This document shows, in pieces, positions 18,204-27,363 of a DNA stretch of 64,000 bases (position 1 is the stretch's first letter; each line of letters opens with the position of its first letter). Location of the stretch: the NCBI GenBank assembly GCA_018333515.1, contig JAGXSZ010000035.1, positions 1 through 64,000 of the forward strand, given 5' to 3'. The stretch comes from Actinomycetota bacterium. Its GTDB lineage: Bacteria; Actinomycetota; Aquicultoria; Aquicultorales; Aquicultoraceae. Made by a program: the position numbers and the translations under genes. The notes under the pieces are model-generated. The model saw only the letters and a list, made by a program, of their open reading frames with translations, ran no database searches and had not been told where the DNA came from.

Positions 18204-19054
18204 TAGAGATGGCAAAGGTCACCTTTGAATACCTGCCCGGGACACCGCTGGCCCATACCGCGCTCACCGATATCAGCCTGACGATTGCCGAGGGTGATTT
18301 TGTCGCTCTGGTGGGGCCGACCGGCTCGGGAAAATCGACGCTCATCCAGCACCTCAACGGCCTGCTGACCCCCACATCCGGCTCTCTGTCGTTTCGGGGC
18401 AGACGCGTCGGTAGCGATGTGAGTCCCCTGGAGCTGCGCCGCGAAATCGGGCTTATCTTTCAGTTTCCCGAGAGCCAGCTCTTCGAGCATACGGTCGCCG
18501 ATGATATCGGCTTCGGCCCGCGCCGGCAGGGTTTGGCCGGCCCCGAGGTCGCGTCGCGTGTCGAGAATGCGCTAATCCAAGTCGGGCTCGATTACGCGCA
18601 TTATGCGCAAAGGTCGCCGTTTAGCTTGAGCGGAGGCGAGCAGCGCCTCGTCGCTATCGCGGGAGTGCTCGCGATGCGCCCGCGTTTTCTCGTCCTCGAC
18701 GAGCCGACCAGCGGCCTCGACGCCTGCGGCAAGGAGGCCGTCTTCGATTGCCTCGACCGTCTCAACAACGAAGGCGTCGCGATTCTCATGGTAACGCACA
18801 GCATGGATGAGGTGGCCGAATCCGCCCGCCGCATCATCGTCTTGAACGAAGGCAAGATAGTCCTCGACGATAAACCGGAGAGAATCTTTGCCCGTGCGAG
18901 CTTCTTGAGAGAGATCGGTTTAGATATCCCCAAAGCCGCGGAACTCGTCCTTAGGTTGCGCGAAAAAGGCTTCGATATCGAAGCCGACAGTGTCTCGATG
19001 CGCTCGGTCGTCGCAAGCGTCGCCGCCGCCGTCAAAGAGAGGTGTGCGAATTGA
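18197..19054 (+). CDS. ecfA2: ECF transporter ATPase A2
   Basis: The second ECF ATPase has 285 residues with Walker A GPTGSGKST, FQFPESQLFEHTV after the Q-loop, signature SLSGGEQR and Walker B FLVLDEPTSGLD. FQFPE...LFE is the usual A2 hallmark that distinguishes it from A1. The start may be GTG 18197 or TTG 18200; both overlap the ecfA1 stop. It ends in a TTGA overlap with ecfT. Confidence 0.92.
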   Translation: MLIEMAKVTFEYLPGTPLAHTALTDISLTIAEGDFVALVGPTGSGKSTLIQHLNGLLTPTSGSLSFRGRRVGSDVSPLELRREIGLIFQFPESQLFEHTVADDIGFGPRRQGLAGPEVASRVENALIQVGLDYAHYAQRSPFSLSGGEQRLVAIAGVLAMRPRFLVLDEPTSGLDACGKEAVFDCLDRLNNEGVAILMVTHSMDEVAESARRIIVLNEGKIVLDDKPERIFARASFLREIGLDIPKAAELVLRLREKGFDIEADSVSMRSVVASVAAAVKERCAN

Positions 19055-19854
19055 GGTTCGGCCTGACCATCGGTGAATACTACCCGGTCGACTCGCCGGT
19101 CCACGCGCTCGACCCCAGGGTTAAGATATTGTTGGTGCTCGTATTTACGATAGCGGTATTTGCGGTTGTCAATTTTTCGGGTCTCGCCGCCGCCGCCGCT
19201 CTCATCGTGGGGGTGGCCTTGGTGAGCAAGGTGCCGATTCGGCTCGCCGTCAAAGGGGTGCGCCCGCTTCTATATCTGCTCGCGTTCACCTTCATCATAC
19301 ATCTGTTCACCGGGGCTAAACCCTGGATAGAGTTGGGCCCGCTCCATATCAGCTTGCCCGGCGCGCGCTCGGGTGCGCTCGTCGGCATCAGGCTGGTAAT
19401 CCTGGTCGTGGGCGCCGCGTTTCTCACCCTGACCTCGACCCCTATCGAGCTGACCGACGCCATCGAGTCGCTGCTCGCGCCGCTGAAAAAAGTTCGCGTC
19501 CCCGCGCATGAGATAGCGATGATGATGACGATTGCGCTTCGCTTCATTCCGACGCTCGCCGCCGAGACCGATAAAATCGTCAAAGCCCAGGCATCCCGAG
19601 GCGCGCGCTTCGAATCATCCAACCCGGTCACCAGGGCGAGAAGTTTCATCCCGGTCTTGGTCCCGCTCTTCTTAAGCGTCTTTCGCCGCGCCGACGAACT
19701 CGCCGAAGCCATGGAGGCGCGCGCCTATCGCGGCGGTGAAGGTCGCACGAGGATGCGCCGGCTTGAGATGAAGGGGCGAGATGTGCTGACCCTGATATCT
19801 GTGACAGCCGTTTTTGTGGGCCTGGCCTGGTTCGGACGGCTTCCGCTGGTGTAG
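19051..19854 (+). CDS. ecfT: ECF transporter transmembrane subunit EcfT
   Basis: EcfT (267 residues) is the membrane coupling subunit linking the two ATPases to exchangeable S components. It begins RFGLTIGEYYPVDSPVHALDP, the family N-terminus, and has five or six membrane segments. The coupling helices show AQASRGARF and AMEARAYRGG, the two A-R-G-type motifs that contact the ATPases. TTG 19051 overlaps the ecfA2 stop and has AGAGGTG at a suitable distance. GTG 19042 is the alternative start. Confidence 0.92.
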   Translation: MRFGLTIGEYYPVDSPVHALDPRVKILLVLVFTIAVFAVVNFSGLAAAAALIVGVALVSKVPIRLAVKGVRPLLYLLAFTFIIHLFTGAKPWIELGPLHISLPGARSGALVGIRLVILVVGAAFLTLTSTPIELTDAIESLLAPLKKVRVPAHEIAMMMTIALRFIPTLAAETDKIVKAQASRGARFESSNPVTRARSFIPVLVPLFLSVFRRADELAEAMEARAYRGGEGRTRMRRLEMKGRDVLTLISVTAVFVGLAWFGRLPLV

Positions 19855-19925
19855 TTGAGACTTGCTATTCTGAGTCGGTCTCCTCCCCGATAGTAGTGGC
19901 CCCGGCAGGCATGATATTATTATGA

Positions 19926-19945
19926 CCAAGCGAATCCAAGCGAAT
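19926..19945. repeat. Tandem 10-bp repeat upstream of truA
   Basis: CCAAGCGAAT occurs twice in a row (19926-19935 and 19936-19945) in the spacer between ecfT and truA. One copy each lies about two turns of helix upstream of the TTG start. It could be a regulator-binding repeat or a slippage product. Confidence 0.6.
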
Positions 19946-19979
19946 CACGTCATAGTCAAACCGATATCAGGGGTCACAA

Positions 19980-20756
19980 TTGCGAAACATCAGGCTCACA
20001 CTCGAATACGACGGGGGCGGCTTTAGCGGCTGGCAGAAACAAGCCAAGCAAGAAGTACGAACGATCCAGGGCGAACTCGAGCGCGCGATTCAGACCCTTC
20101 TCGGTGGGGCGGTCGAGACGAACACCGCCGGGCGCACCGATACCGGTGTCCACGCCTTCGGCCAGGTGGTCAACTTCACCACCGAATCCGATATGTCCAT
20201 CCGCCGCATCCCATATTCGCTCAACGCCATTCTCCCGGACGACATCGTCATCAAGGACGCGGCTGAAGTCTCCGCTGATTTCGACGCGCGCCGCGACCCC
20301 AAATGGCGCGAGTACCACTACTATGTTCTCAACCGGCCCTACCGCTCAGTCTTCTTCGACCGGTTCGTCTGCTATGAGCCGCGCCAACTCGATGTCGCCG
20401 CTATGGACGAAGCGGTCGCGCAGCTCAAAGGTCGCCATGATTTTACGAGCTTCTGCAATACCTTGAGCGCGTCCAAGCTCGACAATCCCGTCCGCACCAT
20501 CCTCGATATCTCGTGCGCGCGCTCCGACAATATCGTCTGGGCGGGGGAGCCGCTCGATGGGCTGGTCATGCTGCGCGTGCGCGCCCACGCGTTCTTGCAC
20601 AACATGGTGCGAATCATCGCCGGCACCGCCATCGACGCCGGCCTCGGCAATATCTCGCCGCAAGATATTCCCGCGATACTCGAAGCCAAAGAGCGCGCCA
20701 GGGCGGGGCAAACCGCCCCCGCGAAAGGTCTCACGTTGGTGAGAGTGGAATACTAA
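19980..20756 (+). CDS. truA: tRNA pseudouridine(38-40) synthase
   Basis: TruA isomerises uridines 38-40 in the anticodon arm. The 258-residue protein begins MRNIRLTLEYDGGGFSGWQ and carries the catalytic Asp54 in AGRTDTGVHA. The substrate-binding REYHYYV and ARAFLHNMVR-like AHAFLHNMVRII motifs are present. It starts at TTG 19980. truA following an ECF module after rplQ is a recurrent Gram-positive arrangement. Confidence 0.95.
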   Translation: MRNIRLTLEYDGGGFSGWQKQAKQEVRTIQGELERAIQTLLGGAVETNTAGRTDTGVHAFGQVVNFTTESDMSIRRIPYSLNAILPDDIVIKDAAEVSADFDARRDPKWREYHYYVLNRPYRSVFFDRFVCYEPRQLDVAAMDEAVAQLKGRHDFTSFCNTLSASKLDNPVRTILDISCARSDNIVWAGEPLDGLVMLRVRAHAFLHNMVRIIAGTAIDAGLGNISPQDIPAILEAKERARAGQTAPAKGLTLVRVEY

Positions 20757-20815
20757 ACCCGGGCGACATGGATATCCTGGTTCCCAAGCGCCTTTACAGC
20801 TGATGAGGGCGCAAC

Positions 20816-21214
20816 TTAGGGAATACACCTAAACCCCTGCTCTTTAAAGTGGCGGTCAAAGGTAAACGCTACATTGATTCCGAGCTTGCGCATAACAGAA
20901 AAGCTTACGCAATCGACAAGACTTAGCCTTTTTCGCCTTGTAGCTAAAACAGCCGCTACCCCGGATAAATGGCTTAATTCATCCACCCACTCTATGGTAA
21001 GGATGGGGAACACGTCATTTTGGAAAGTTATTACCGCTTCAATTCCCAGACGATGTTGAACTAAAGCAAAGGTTTCAATTAAAACGTAATTGCTGCATAC
21101 AAGGGCTTCTTTTCGACCAACAAGATATTTCCAAGCTTCTTTGGACTTTTCGTGGTTTAAATCGTCGGCGCCGAGGATAGCTAGAAATGCCGAGGTATCG
21201 ATAAAGGTGCTCAT
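20816..21214 (-). CDS. vapC: PIN-domain ribonuclease, VapC-type toxin
   Basis: This 132-residue PIN protein has the acidic residues expected for a VapC endoribonuclease: D6 in FIDTSAF, E47 in LIETFAL, D101 in SLVDCVSF and D120 in TFDRHF. VapC toxins cut tRNA or rRNA to halt translation. It overlaps the upstream RHH gene by 4 nt, the classical antitoxin-toxin order, and runs opposite to truA and hrcA. Confidence 0.9.
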   Translation of the reverse strand: MSTFIDTSAFLAILGADDLNHEKSKEAWKYLVGRKEALVCSNYVLIETFALVQHRLGIEAVITFQNDVFPILTIEWVDELSHLSGVAAVLATRRKRLSLVDCVSFSVMRKLGINVAFTFDRHFKEQGFRCIP

Positions 21215-21459
21215 GAGTCAAGCGCCTCGGCAAGGTATTCATCATGCTCGGTCGATAAGTCGGGTTTGCCCGATCTGAACTTTCCGGCTGCGGAAATTGC
21301 TCGTTGTCTCAATTCTTCGCCCGAGACCTCTGCTTCTGATCGAATTACGATGTCGACACCCCGGCGAACCAGCTCGGCAACGGAGACATGTTTCTTGCCC
21401 GCAAGCTTTTTTAGAGCCTCTATTTGTTCTTTCGTTAATTGAACTTGTGTTCTAACCAT
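21211..21459 (-). CDS. Ribbon-helix-helix antitoxin
   Basis: The 82-residue protein begins MVRTQVQLTKEQIEALKKLA and continues VSVAELVRRGVDIVI, a classic ribbon-helix-helix DNA-binding fold. The C-terminal tail (KFRSGKPDLSTEHDEYLAEALDS) would neutralise the toxin. The frame is open further upstream, but the ATG at 21459 has AAAGGAT as ribosome binding site. The 10-bp palindrome ATGATATCAT at 21495-21504 lies in its promoter region and may be its operator. It corresponds to VapB by position. Confidence 0.85.
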   Translation of the reverse strand: MVRTQVQLTKEQIEALKKLAGKKHVSVAELVRRGVDIVIRSEAEVSGEELRQRAISAAGKFRSGKPDLSTEHDEYLAEALDS

Positions 21460-21577
21460 CGCATATCCTTTCTCATGACAGCACATTATGCATCATGATA
21501 TCATATATTCAGTTTGGCTTACCAGCTAATCAGCCTTGCTTCTACTTGACGTGCAAAATTGATGCCGCCTCTTCACC

Positions 21578-21607
21578 TTGACATCCCTCCTCGTCAGGTG
21601 GTACGTT
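21578..21607 (+). promoter_or_regulatory. hrcA promoter
   Basis: A perfect TTGACA at 21578-21583 is followed after 18 nt by TACGTT (21602-21607), a weak -10. The CIRCE operator begins 5 nt later, so HrcA would block the start of transcription. The weak -10 lowers confidence in the exact position. Confidence 0.5.
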
Positions 21608-21611
21608 CTTT

Positions 21612-21638
21612 CTAGCACTCTGTGTCTTAGAGTGCTAG
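21612..21638 (+). promoter_or_regulatory. CIRCE operator (HrcA binding site)
   Basis: CTAGCACTC (21612-21620), nine bases, then GAGTGCTAG (21630-21638) form a perfect 9-N9-9 inverted repeat. It differs from the consensus TTAGCACTC-N9-GAGTGCTAA only at the outermost base of each arm. It lies 11 nt before the hrcA start codon, indicating autoregulation of the heat-shock repressor and the following dnaJ. Confidence 0.95.
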
Positions 21639-21649
21639 GAGTGATTGAA

Positions 21650-22672
21650 ATGCTCGATGCAAGAAAGAAAGCCATCCTCTACGTCGCCGTACAGGAGTAC
21701 ATTCTCACGGCCGAGCCCGTAAGCTCGCAAAAGCTTGTGGAGAAGTACCAGCTCGGGGTCAGCTCCGCCACGGTCCGAAACGAGCTGGCTACGCTCGAGG
21801 CTCTCGGGTACCTCCACCAGCCGCATACGTCCGCCGGGCGCATCCCGACCGACATGGGCTACCGGTACTATGTCGACGGCATAACCGATAAGCCGGGTCT
21901 GACCCACCAAGAGGAAAACTCTATCGTTAAGCTCTTCTCGTCCATCAATATGGAGATGGAAGAGCTTATGAAAGAGACGACCCATATACTATCCAACGTG
22001 ACCAGCTATATAGCGGTCACGCTCGCCCCGTCGTTTAAGAAGAGCACGCTCAAGCACATCGATCTCGTCTCGCTTTCGCCGCGGCATGTGCTGCTGGTTC
22101 TCATAACCGACAAGGGCCAGGTTTTGAAACGAACGGTGAGCATGGAGCCTTTTGCCGGGGAGATGGGCGAGATAGAGCGTTTCTTAAATGAGAAGCTCCA
22201 GGGACTAGACAGTACCGGCATCTCCGCGCTGAAGGATACTTTGACCCTGCCCGACCGGGACGCGTTCCGTACCGCGTCGACCGTGATAAACGCGATACTC
22301 GATATCATCGAGAGCGATGAGCGCGAACGCGTCTTTTTGAGCGGGACGGCCGGCATCTACGGGCAACCCGAGTTTGAAGAACTGTCGAAGGTCCACTCGC
22401 TGCTCAACGCCATCGAGCAGGGGTATCGTTTGATGCAGTGGCTGGAAGACTCGGTCAGGACGCGCAAGGTGCTCGTTAGAATCGGCTCCGAGAATACCGA
22501 CGACGATATGCGGGGCTGCAGTATTATCACGAGCGGCTACCAGCTCGACAACGAGACCCAGGGCACGCTCGGCATCATCGGCCCGACCCGGATGAATTAC
22601 TCGCGGGCCATATCGGTCGTCGAGTTGATATCCGATAAACTCAGCAAGGCTCTCGTCGAGCTGAGGTCGTAA
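21650..22672 (+). CDS. hrcA: Heat-inducible transcription repressor HrcA
   Basis: HrcA (340 residues) represses class I heat-shock genes through CIRCE. The N-terminal winged helix is seen in LVEKYQLGVSSATVRNELATLE and HTSAGRIPTDMGYRYYVD. The C-terminal dimer domain ends TRMNYSRAISVVELISDKL. ATG 21650 follows AGGAG at 21637-21641; an upstream in-frame start at 21578 would read through the operator and is rejected. grpE and dnaK do not follow it here. Confidence 0.96.
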   Translation: MLDARKKAILYVAVQEYILTAEPVSSQKLVEKYQLGVSSATVRNELATLEALGYLHQPHTSAGRIPTDMGYRYYVDGITDKPGLTHQEENSIVKLFSSINMEMEELMKETTHILSNVTSYIAVTLAPSFKKSTLKHIDLVSLSPRHVLLVLITDKGQVLKRTVSMEPFAGEMGEIERFLNEKLQGLDSTGISALKDTLTLPDRDAFRTASTVINAILDIIESDERERVFLSGTAGIYGQPEFEELSKVHSLLNAIEQGYRLMQWLEDSVRTRKVLVRIGSENTDDDMRGCSIITSGYQLDNETQGTLGIIGPTRMNYSRAISVVELISDKLSKALVELRS

Positions 22673-22752
22673 GGGGCGCGCGGCGAAATCCCTCCCGGCT
22701 GAAATATCCGCCCGAAAGGGCAAAAGTTCGAGATAGAACGCGCATTTTGCGC

Positions 22753-22758
22753 TATAAT
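22753..22758 (+). promoter_or_regulatory. Possible -10 element of a dnaJ promoter
   Basis: A perfect TATAAT lies 72 nt before the dnaJ start, immediately after the small palindrome GCGCATTTTGCGC (22740-22752). No good -35 is present at 16-18 nt upstream. Transcription from the hrcA promoter could also supply dnaJ. Confidence 0.35.
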
Positions 22759-22830
22759 AAGAAGTTGCGAATAGCTTCGATATAGATAACGACGTTAAAT
22801 TATTAGATTATGACGAGTGATGAGGTAGGT

Positions 22831-23970
22831 ATGTCCCAAAAAGATTTTTACGAGATGTTAGGTGTGTCGCGCAACGCGACGCAGGACGAGATAAAGAAAG
22901 CCTATCGCAGGCTGGCCAGGAAGTATCATCCCGACGTAAACAAGGACGAGCCCAATACCGAGGCGATGTTTAAAGAGGTCAATGAAGCCTACGAGGTTTT
23001 GAGCGACCCCGATAAGCGTCGTAATTACGATATGTACGGCTCCGCCAAAGGCGGCCCGGCGTTCGGCAACGCCGGTGATTTTAGCGGTTTCGGCGATTTC
23101 GAATCGGCTTTCGGCGATGTTTTTGGGATGTTCTTCGGGGATTGGCAGCGCAATACGGGCGGGGCCAAGACCGGCGCCCAGCGCGGGTCTGATTTAAGTC
23201 TCGAGATGACCGTCGATTTCGAGGAAGCGGTATTCGGCGCCGACAAAGAGGTCGAAATAGCGCGGCTCGTATCGTGCGATACTTGCGGCGGCAGCGGCGT
23301 CAAGGCGGGGACCTCTCCCGAGACGTGCGCGAGCTGCAACGGTTTAGGCGAAATCCGCAGCGAACAGAGGACCGTTTTCGGCACGTTTGTCCGCTCGGCC
23401 CCGTGCGCTAAGTGTAAAGGCGCCGGCAAGATAATCACCAACCCCTGCGGCGATTGTAACGGCCAGGGTAGAAAACCGGTCCATGAGAAGTTAAAGGTCG
23501 AGGTTCCGGCGGGCATCGACAACGGTATGACGATGAAACTCTCGGGCAAAGGCGAGGCGGGCGTGCGCGGCGGCCGCGCCGGCGACCTCTATGTAATGAT
23601 AAACGTTAGGCCGCACTCGATATTCGAGCGCCAGGGTAACAACCTCTTCTGCCATTACCCGATTACCTTCCCGCAGGCCGCTCTCGGAACCGATGTTCAA
23701 ATCCCGACCCTGGAAGGTTTTGAAACACTCAAAATACCGGCGGGCACCCAGACGGGGAGCACCTTTAAGCTCAAGGGCAAGGGTGTGCCGTCCCTAAGGA
23801 ATCATGTTCGCGGCGATATAATAATCCAGGCCGTCATCGAGACGCCGCACAAGCTCACCGACCGCCAGAAAGAGCTTCTCCACGAGCTTGCCCGCGAACT
23901 CGGCCACGATGTCCAGGAGTCGTCGGGCGGCATTCTCGGGCGCATAAAAGACGCGTTCGGCGCAAAGTAG
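22831..23970 (+). CDS. dnaJ: Chaperone DnaJ
   Basis: DnaJ (379 residues) is the Hsp40 cochaperone that stimulates DnaK. The J domain has HPD at residues 33-35. A Gly/Phe-rich linker follows ([15 protein letters not shown]). Then come four zinc repeats: [32 protein letters not shown]. The substrate-binding C-terminal domains are complete. ATG 22831 is preferred over ATG 22810 because AGGTAGGT lies just upstream and the family begins at this point. It corresponds in context to the second actinobacterial DnaJ, the one next to hrcA. Confidence 0.96.
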   Translation: MSQKDFYEMLGVSRNATQDEIKKAYRRLARKYHPDVNKDEPNTEAMFKEVNEAYEVLSDPDKRRNYDMYGSAKGGPAFGNAGDFSGFGDFESAFGDVFGMFFGDWQRNTGGAKTGAQRGSDLSLEMTVDFEEAVFGADKEVEIARLVSCDTCGGSGVKAGTSPETCASCNGLGEIRSEQRTVFGTFVRSAPCAKCKGAGKIITNPCGDCNGQGRKPVHEKLKVEVPAGIDNGMTMKLSGKGEAGVRGGRAGDLYVMINVRPHSIFERQGNNLFCHYPITFPQAALGTDVQIPTLEGFETLKIPAGTQTGSTFKLKGKGVPSLRNHVRGDIIIQAVIETPHKLTDRQKELLHELARELGHDVQESSGGILGRIKDAFGAK

Positions 23971-23980
23971 GCGCGCGCGG

Positions 23981-24844
23981 ATGGATTGGCTCAAAGTCGA
24001 CATAAAGACGACCCCGGAGGCCGTAGAGGCCCTCAATGAGATCCTGCTCGCCCTAAGCCCCTCCGGTTTTGTAATCGGCGACGAGGAAGAAGACGTAACC
24101 GCGACCGTCTTTCTCGCGGGCTCCATATCACCGGAGAGCGCACGGGCCGTGCTCGGGCACGCGCTGGATAACGCGCGCGCAGCGGGTTTAAACGTAAGGC
24201 CGGCGACTATCGACTTCTCCTTCATCAACGATGAGGATTGGGTCGATAATTACCGGAAATTCTTTCACGTCATCCGAATCGGCAAACTCGCCATCAAGCC
24301 CTCGTGGGAGGAGGTCGACCTCAATCCGGGTGAGGTGGCGGTCGAACTCGACCCGGGTCTCGCGTTCGGAACCGGCGCCCATCCGACGACCGCCGGGTGC
24401 CTCCGCTTTATCCAGGAGACCATAGCAGGCGGCGAGGTCGTCTTCGACCTAGGAACCGGCTCCGGTATTCTCGCGATTGCCGCCGCCGCGCTCGGCGCGT
24501 CCCGCGTCATAGCCATCGACGACGACGCCGAAGCTATCGAGGTGGCCGGGGACAACGCGCGCAAAAACGGCGTAGGCTCGCGCATACGTTTTATCATCTC
24601 CGACTTCTCCGATATCGAGCCGACGGAAGTCGATATCCTGGTCGCTAACCTCACCGCGCCGCTTATTATACGGTTGTCGCCGGAGTTCGCGCAAAGGCTG
24701 GTCGGCCTCAAAACGGTGATATCCTCGGGTATTACACGCTCGCAGTTGGCCGATGTGGTAGCCGCGCTCGATGACAACGGCTACCGGGTCGAAAAGACCT
24801 TCGAGGAAGGCGACTGGGTGAGCGTGGTGAGCCGGCGTGTCTAA
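23981..24844 (+). CDS. prmA: Ribosomal protein L11 methyltransferase
   Basis: PrmA (287 residues) trimethylates L11 with SAM. The motifs are FGTGAHPTTAGCLRF, the SAM-binding DLGTGSGILAIAAAALGA and NLTAPLI. The N-terminal substrate-recognition domain is present. It follows dnaJ after 10 nt and overlaps rsmE by 8 nt, an arrangement common in Firmicutes and some early-branching lineages. Confidence 0.95.
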   Translation: MDWLKVDIKTTPEAVEALNEILLALSPSGFVIGDEEEDVTATVFLAGSISPESARAVLGHALDNARAAGLNVRPATIDFSFINDEDWVDNYRKFFHVIRIGKLAIKPSWEEVDLNPGEVAVELDPGLAFGTGAHPTTAGCLRFIQETIAGGEVVFDLGTGSGILAIAAAALGASRVIAIDDDAEAIEVAGDNARKNGVGSRIRFIISDFSDIEPTEVDILVANLTAPLIIRLSPEFAQRLVGLKTVISSGITRSQLADVVAALDDNGYRVEKTFEEGDWVSVVSRRV

Positions 24845-25586
24845 GGCGCGTTTCTTTATTACTGAAAAAGCGGGCGAGAGCGTCACTATTACCGGGCCCG
24901 ACGTAAAACACATCAAGGATGTTTTGCGCCTCGGCGCGGGCGCTGTGATAGAGGTCGTCGATAGCACGCCCTCGCTCTGCGAGGTCGAGGTAGAGCATGT
25001 CTCGCGCGACGCGGTCACCGGCAGAGTTCTCGCCCGGCATGAGCCGGTAATGACTGCGCCGCAAGTATATCTCTTTCAAGGGCTGCCGAAAGCGGGAAAA
25101 ATCGATGTCGTCGTGAGGCAGGCGACCGAGCTAGGCGTGGCGGGCGTGACCCCCGTACTCACCGAGCGCGTAGTCGTTGAATTCGAGTCCGGCAAGGCCG
25201 AGAAAAAGAGTATCCGCCGGCAAAAGATAGCCGAAGAGGCCGCCAAACAGTCCCATCGCCTATTAGTGCCAAAGGTCGGCGCACCGCTCGACTGGGAGAG
25301 CGCCCTGCGGGAGCTGGCCGGTTTCGACCAGGTCGTGGTCTTCTGGGAAGGGGAGCGCGACAGGCTCTTGTCCGAGGTGCTGAAACCGGAAGCCGCGCGC
25401 ATCGCGCTCGTCGTCGGCCCGGAGGGGGGCCTATCCGAGCGCGAGATAGTCGACCTGAAAGCGCTCGGCGCCGGCGTCGCGTCGATGGGCGAATATACTT
25501 TGCGTACCGAGACCGCGGGGCCCATCGCGGTCGCGTTGACCCTGTATGAGTACGCCCGCACCCGCCGGGATAGGCGAAAACCATGA
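24837..25586 (+). CDS. rsmE: 16S rRNA m3U1498 methyltransferase
   Basis: RsmE (249 residues) methylates U1498 of 16S rRNA. The N-terminal PUA-like part (RFFITEKAGESVTITGPDVK) and the SPOUT knot (VVGPEGGLSEREI and GEYTLRTETAG) are clear. GTG 24837 overlaps the prmA end, and the stop overlaps mtaB in ATGA. Confidence 0.95.
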   Translation: MSKARFFITEKAGESVTITGPDVKHIKDVLRLGAGAVIEVVDSTPSLCEVEVEHVSRDAVTGRVLARHEPVMTAPQVYLFQGLPKAGKIDVVVRQATELGVAGVTPVLTERVVVEFESGKAEKKSIRRQKIAEEAAKQSHRLLVPKVGAPLDWESALRELAGFDQVVVFWEGERDRLLSEVLKPEAARIALVVGPEGGLSEREIVDLKALGAGVASMGEYTLRTETAGPIAVALTLYEYARTRRDRRKP

Positions 25587-26869
25587 ACGCTCAAAACAAA
25601 ATCGCGTTTGCAATCCACACGCTGGGATGCAAGGTAAACCAGTATGAAAGCGAGCGGATTGCCGCCGAACTCGGTGCTTTCGGTTGGGAGATGGTCGCTT
25701 TTTCGAGCCGCGCGGATGTCTATATCATCAACAGCTGTACCGTCACGGCGGTCGCCGGGCACAAGTCTCGCCAATTAATAAGGCGTGCCGCGCGCAATAA
25801 TCCCGGCGCGCGCGTCGTCGTGACCGGCTGCTACGCCGATTCCGACCGCGCCGTGATAGAGGCGATCGAGGGCGTAAGCCTTGTCCTTGGAAACGATGAC
25901 AAAGACCGCCTGCCGCTACTGGTTGCGCGAGAACTCGGCGTCGTCGAGCCGAGTACGCGCGCCACCGGCGAGTCCGCGCCAAGCCCTGTGCCGCACACGC
26001 GCGCCCTGGTCAAGATACAAGACGGCTGCGACCAATATTGCAGTTATTGCGTCGTGCCGCACGTGCGCGGCGAACTCTGGAGCAGGCCCGAAGCCGAGAT
26101 AATCGACGAGGTCGCGCGGCTGGCGCGCGAGGGGGCCCCCGAGATAGTTTTGACCGGCATTCACCTGGGGCTCTATGGGGCGGGCCGCGACACCGGCCTC
26201 GCGCAGTTGCTCGCCGCGCTCGTTGAAATCGACGGATTGGGTAGGATTCGCCTAAGCTCGATAGAGCTTCGTGAGGTGACACCCGAGTTGGTCGAGCCAA
26301 TCGCGACCTCCCCGAAGCTCTGCAAGCACCTCCATATCCCGCTCCAGCACGGCAGCGACGCCGTGCTCGCCGCGATGAACCGGCAATATAGCGCGGAAGA
26401 GTTCGCGGAGCGCGCCTATTACCTGACGTCGTCCATCGACGACATCGCGCTCACGACCGACGTTATCGTCGGGTTTCCCGGCGAGACCGACGCCGATTTC
26501 GAGCGGACCATGGATATCGTCGGCAGTATCGGTTTCAGCCGGCTCCATGTCTTTAAGTTTTCTCCCAGGAAAGGGACGGCGGCGGCAGGTCTCGGCGGCC
26601 GGATACCGAAAGATGTAAAAGAGAAGCGCTCGGCGGCGCTCATCGCGCTCGGCGAGGATTTGGCGGCGCGGTTTGCCTCCCGCTATATAGGGAAAGAACT
26701 GATTGTTTCCATAGAGCGCCGGCAAGGTGCGTATCTCTCCGGGATGAGCGACAACTACATCCGTGTGATGTGCGCCGGGCCCGATGAGCTTATGGGAAAA
26801 CTCGCGCGAGTGCGCGTCGAGCGGCGAGAAGACGCGACTCTTTATGGAAGAGTCGTGGGGCCAAGGTAA
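25583..26869 (+). CDS. mtaB: tRNA t6A37 methylthiotransferase MtaB
   Basis: MtaB (428 residues) converts t6A37 of tRNA to ms2t6A using two [4Fe-4S] clusters. The N-terminal cluster cysteines lie in HTLGCKVNQYES, INSCTVTA and VTGCYAD. The radical-SAM motif is CDQYCSYC (CxxxCxxC). A C-terminal TRAM-like region ends the protein. TLGCKVNQYE marks the MtaB branch rather than MiaB. It is coupled to rsmE by a 4-nt overlap. Confidence 0.95.
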   Translation: MNAQNKIAFAIHTLGCKVNQYESERIAAELGAFGWEMVAFSSRADVYIINSCTVTAVAGHKSRQLIRRAARNNPGARVVVTGCYADSDRAVIEAIEGVSLVLGNDDKDRLPLLVARELGVVEPSTRATGESAPSPVPHTRALVKIQDGCDQYCSYCVVPHVRGELWSRPEAEIIDEVARLAREGAPEIVLTGIHLGLYGAGRDTGLAQLLAALVEIDGLGRIRLSSIELREVTPELVEPIATSPKLCKHLHIPLQHGSDAVLAAMNRQYSAEEFAERAYYLTSSIDDIALTTDVIVGFPGETDADFERTMDIVGSIGFSRLHVFKFSPRKGTAAAGLGGRIPKDVKEKRSAALIALGEDLAARFASRYIGKELIVSIERRQGAYLSGMSDNYIRVMCAGPDELMGKLARVRVERREDATLYGRVVGPR

Positions 26870-26940
26870 TAAGTATACCGATAACCGACGACCGACTAAG
26901 ACAGACCACCTATCGACCGTGAACGATTGAGGAGGTCCAT

Positions 26941-27294
26941 ATGGATCAAGATTGCTTGTTCTGCAAGATAATCGCGGGCAAGATTCCGGCGACTGTTGTC
27001 TATGAGGACGATGATGTAGTGGCGTTTAAGGATATAAGCCCCCAGGCGCCCGTCCATATCCTGGTCGTGCCAAGGGTTCATATCGAGCGGCTTTCCGACG
27101 CGACCGAGGCCGACGTCAACCTGCTCGGCAAAGTAGTTCTCGCCGGAAACCGGGTGGCCTCGCTGGCCGGCGTGGCCGAGAGCGGCTATCGTCTCATCGC
27201 AAACACCGGGCCCGATGGCGGCCAGGAGGTATTCCACATCCACTTTCATGTCTTAGGCGGCAAGGCGCTCGGACGAATGGTGCCGTCGAGATAG
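26941..27294 (+). CDS. HIT family nucleotide-binding hydrolase
   Basis: This 117-residue histidine triad protein starts DCLFCKIIAGKIPATVVYED and has the active-site HIHFHVLGG. HINT-type members hydrolyse adenosine phosphoramidates; the true substrate is unknown. GAGGAGG precedes ATG 26941. In mycobacteria and other lineages related HIT genes sit near rsmE and phoH as well. Confidence 0.95.
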   Translation: MDQDCLFCKIIAGKIPATVVYEDDDVVAFKDISPQAPVHILVVPRVHIERLSDATEADVNLLGKVVLAGNRVASLAGVAESGYRLIANTGPDGGQEVFHIHFHVLGGKALGRMVPSR

Positions 27295-27363
27295 TTAAGA
27301 AAGACAGCCCCGCGGACGATGAAGTCATAATGGGTCGATGAAGTCGTTGCGGAACCTGGGATA

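Noticed and set aside
21578-21649. Upstream start of hrcA
   Set aside because: It would place the CIRCE operator and promoter inside the coding region; AGGAG before ATG 21650 is clear.
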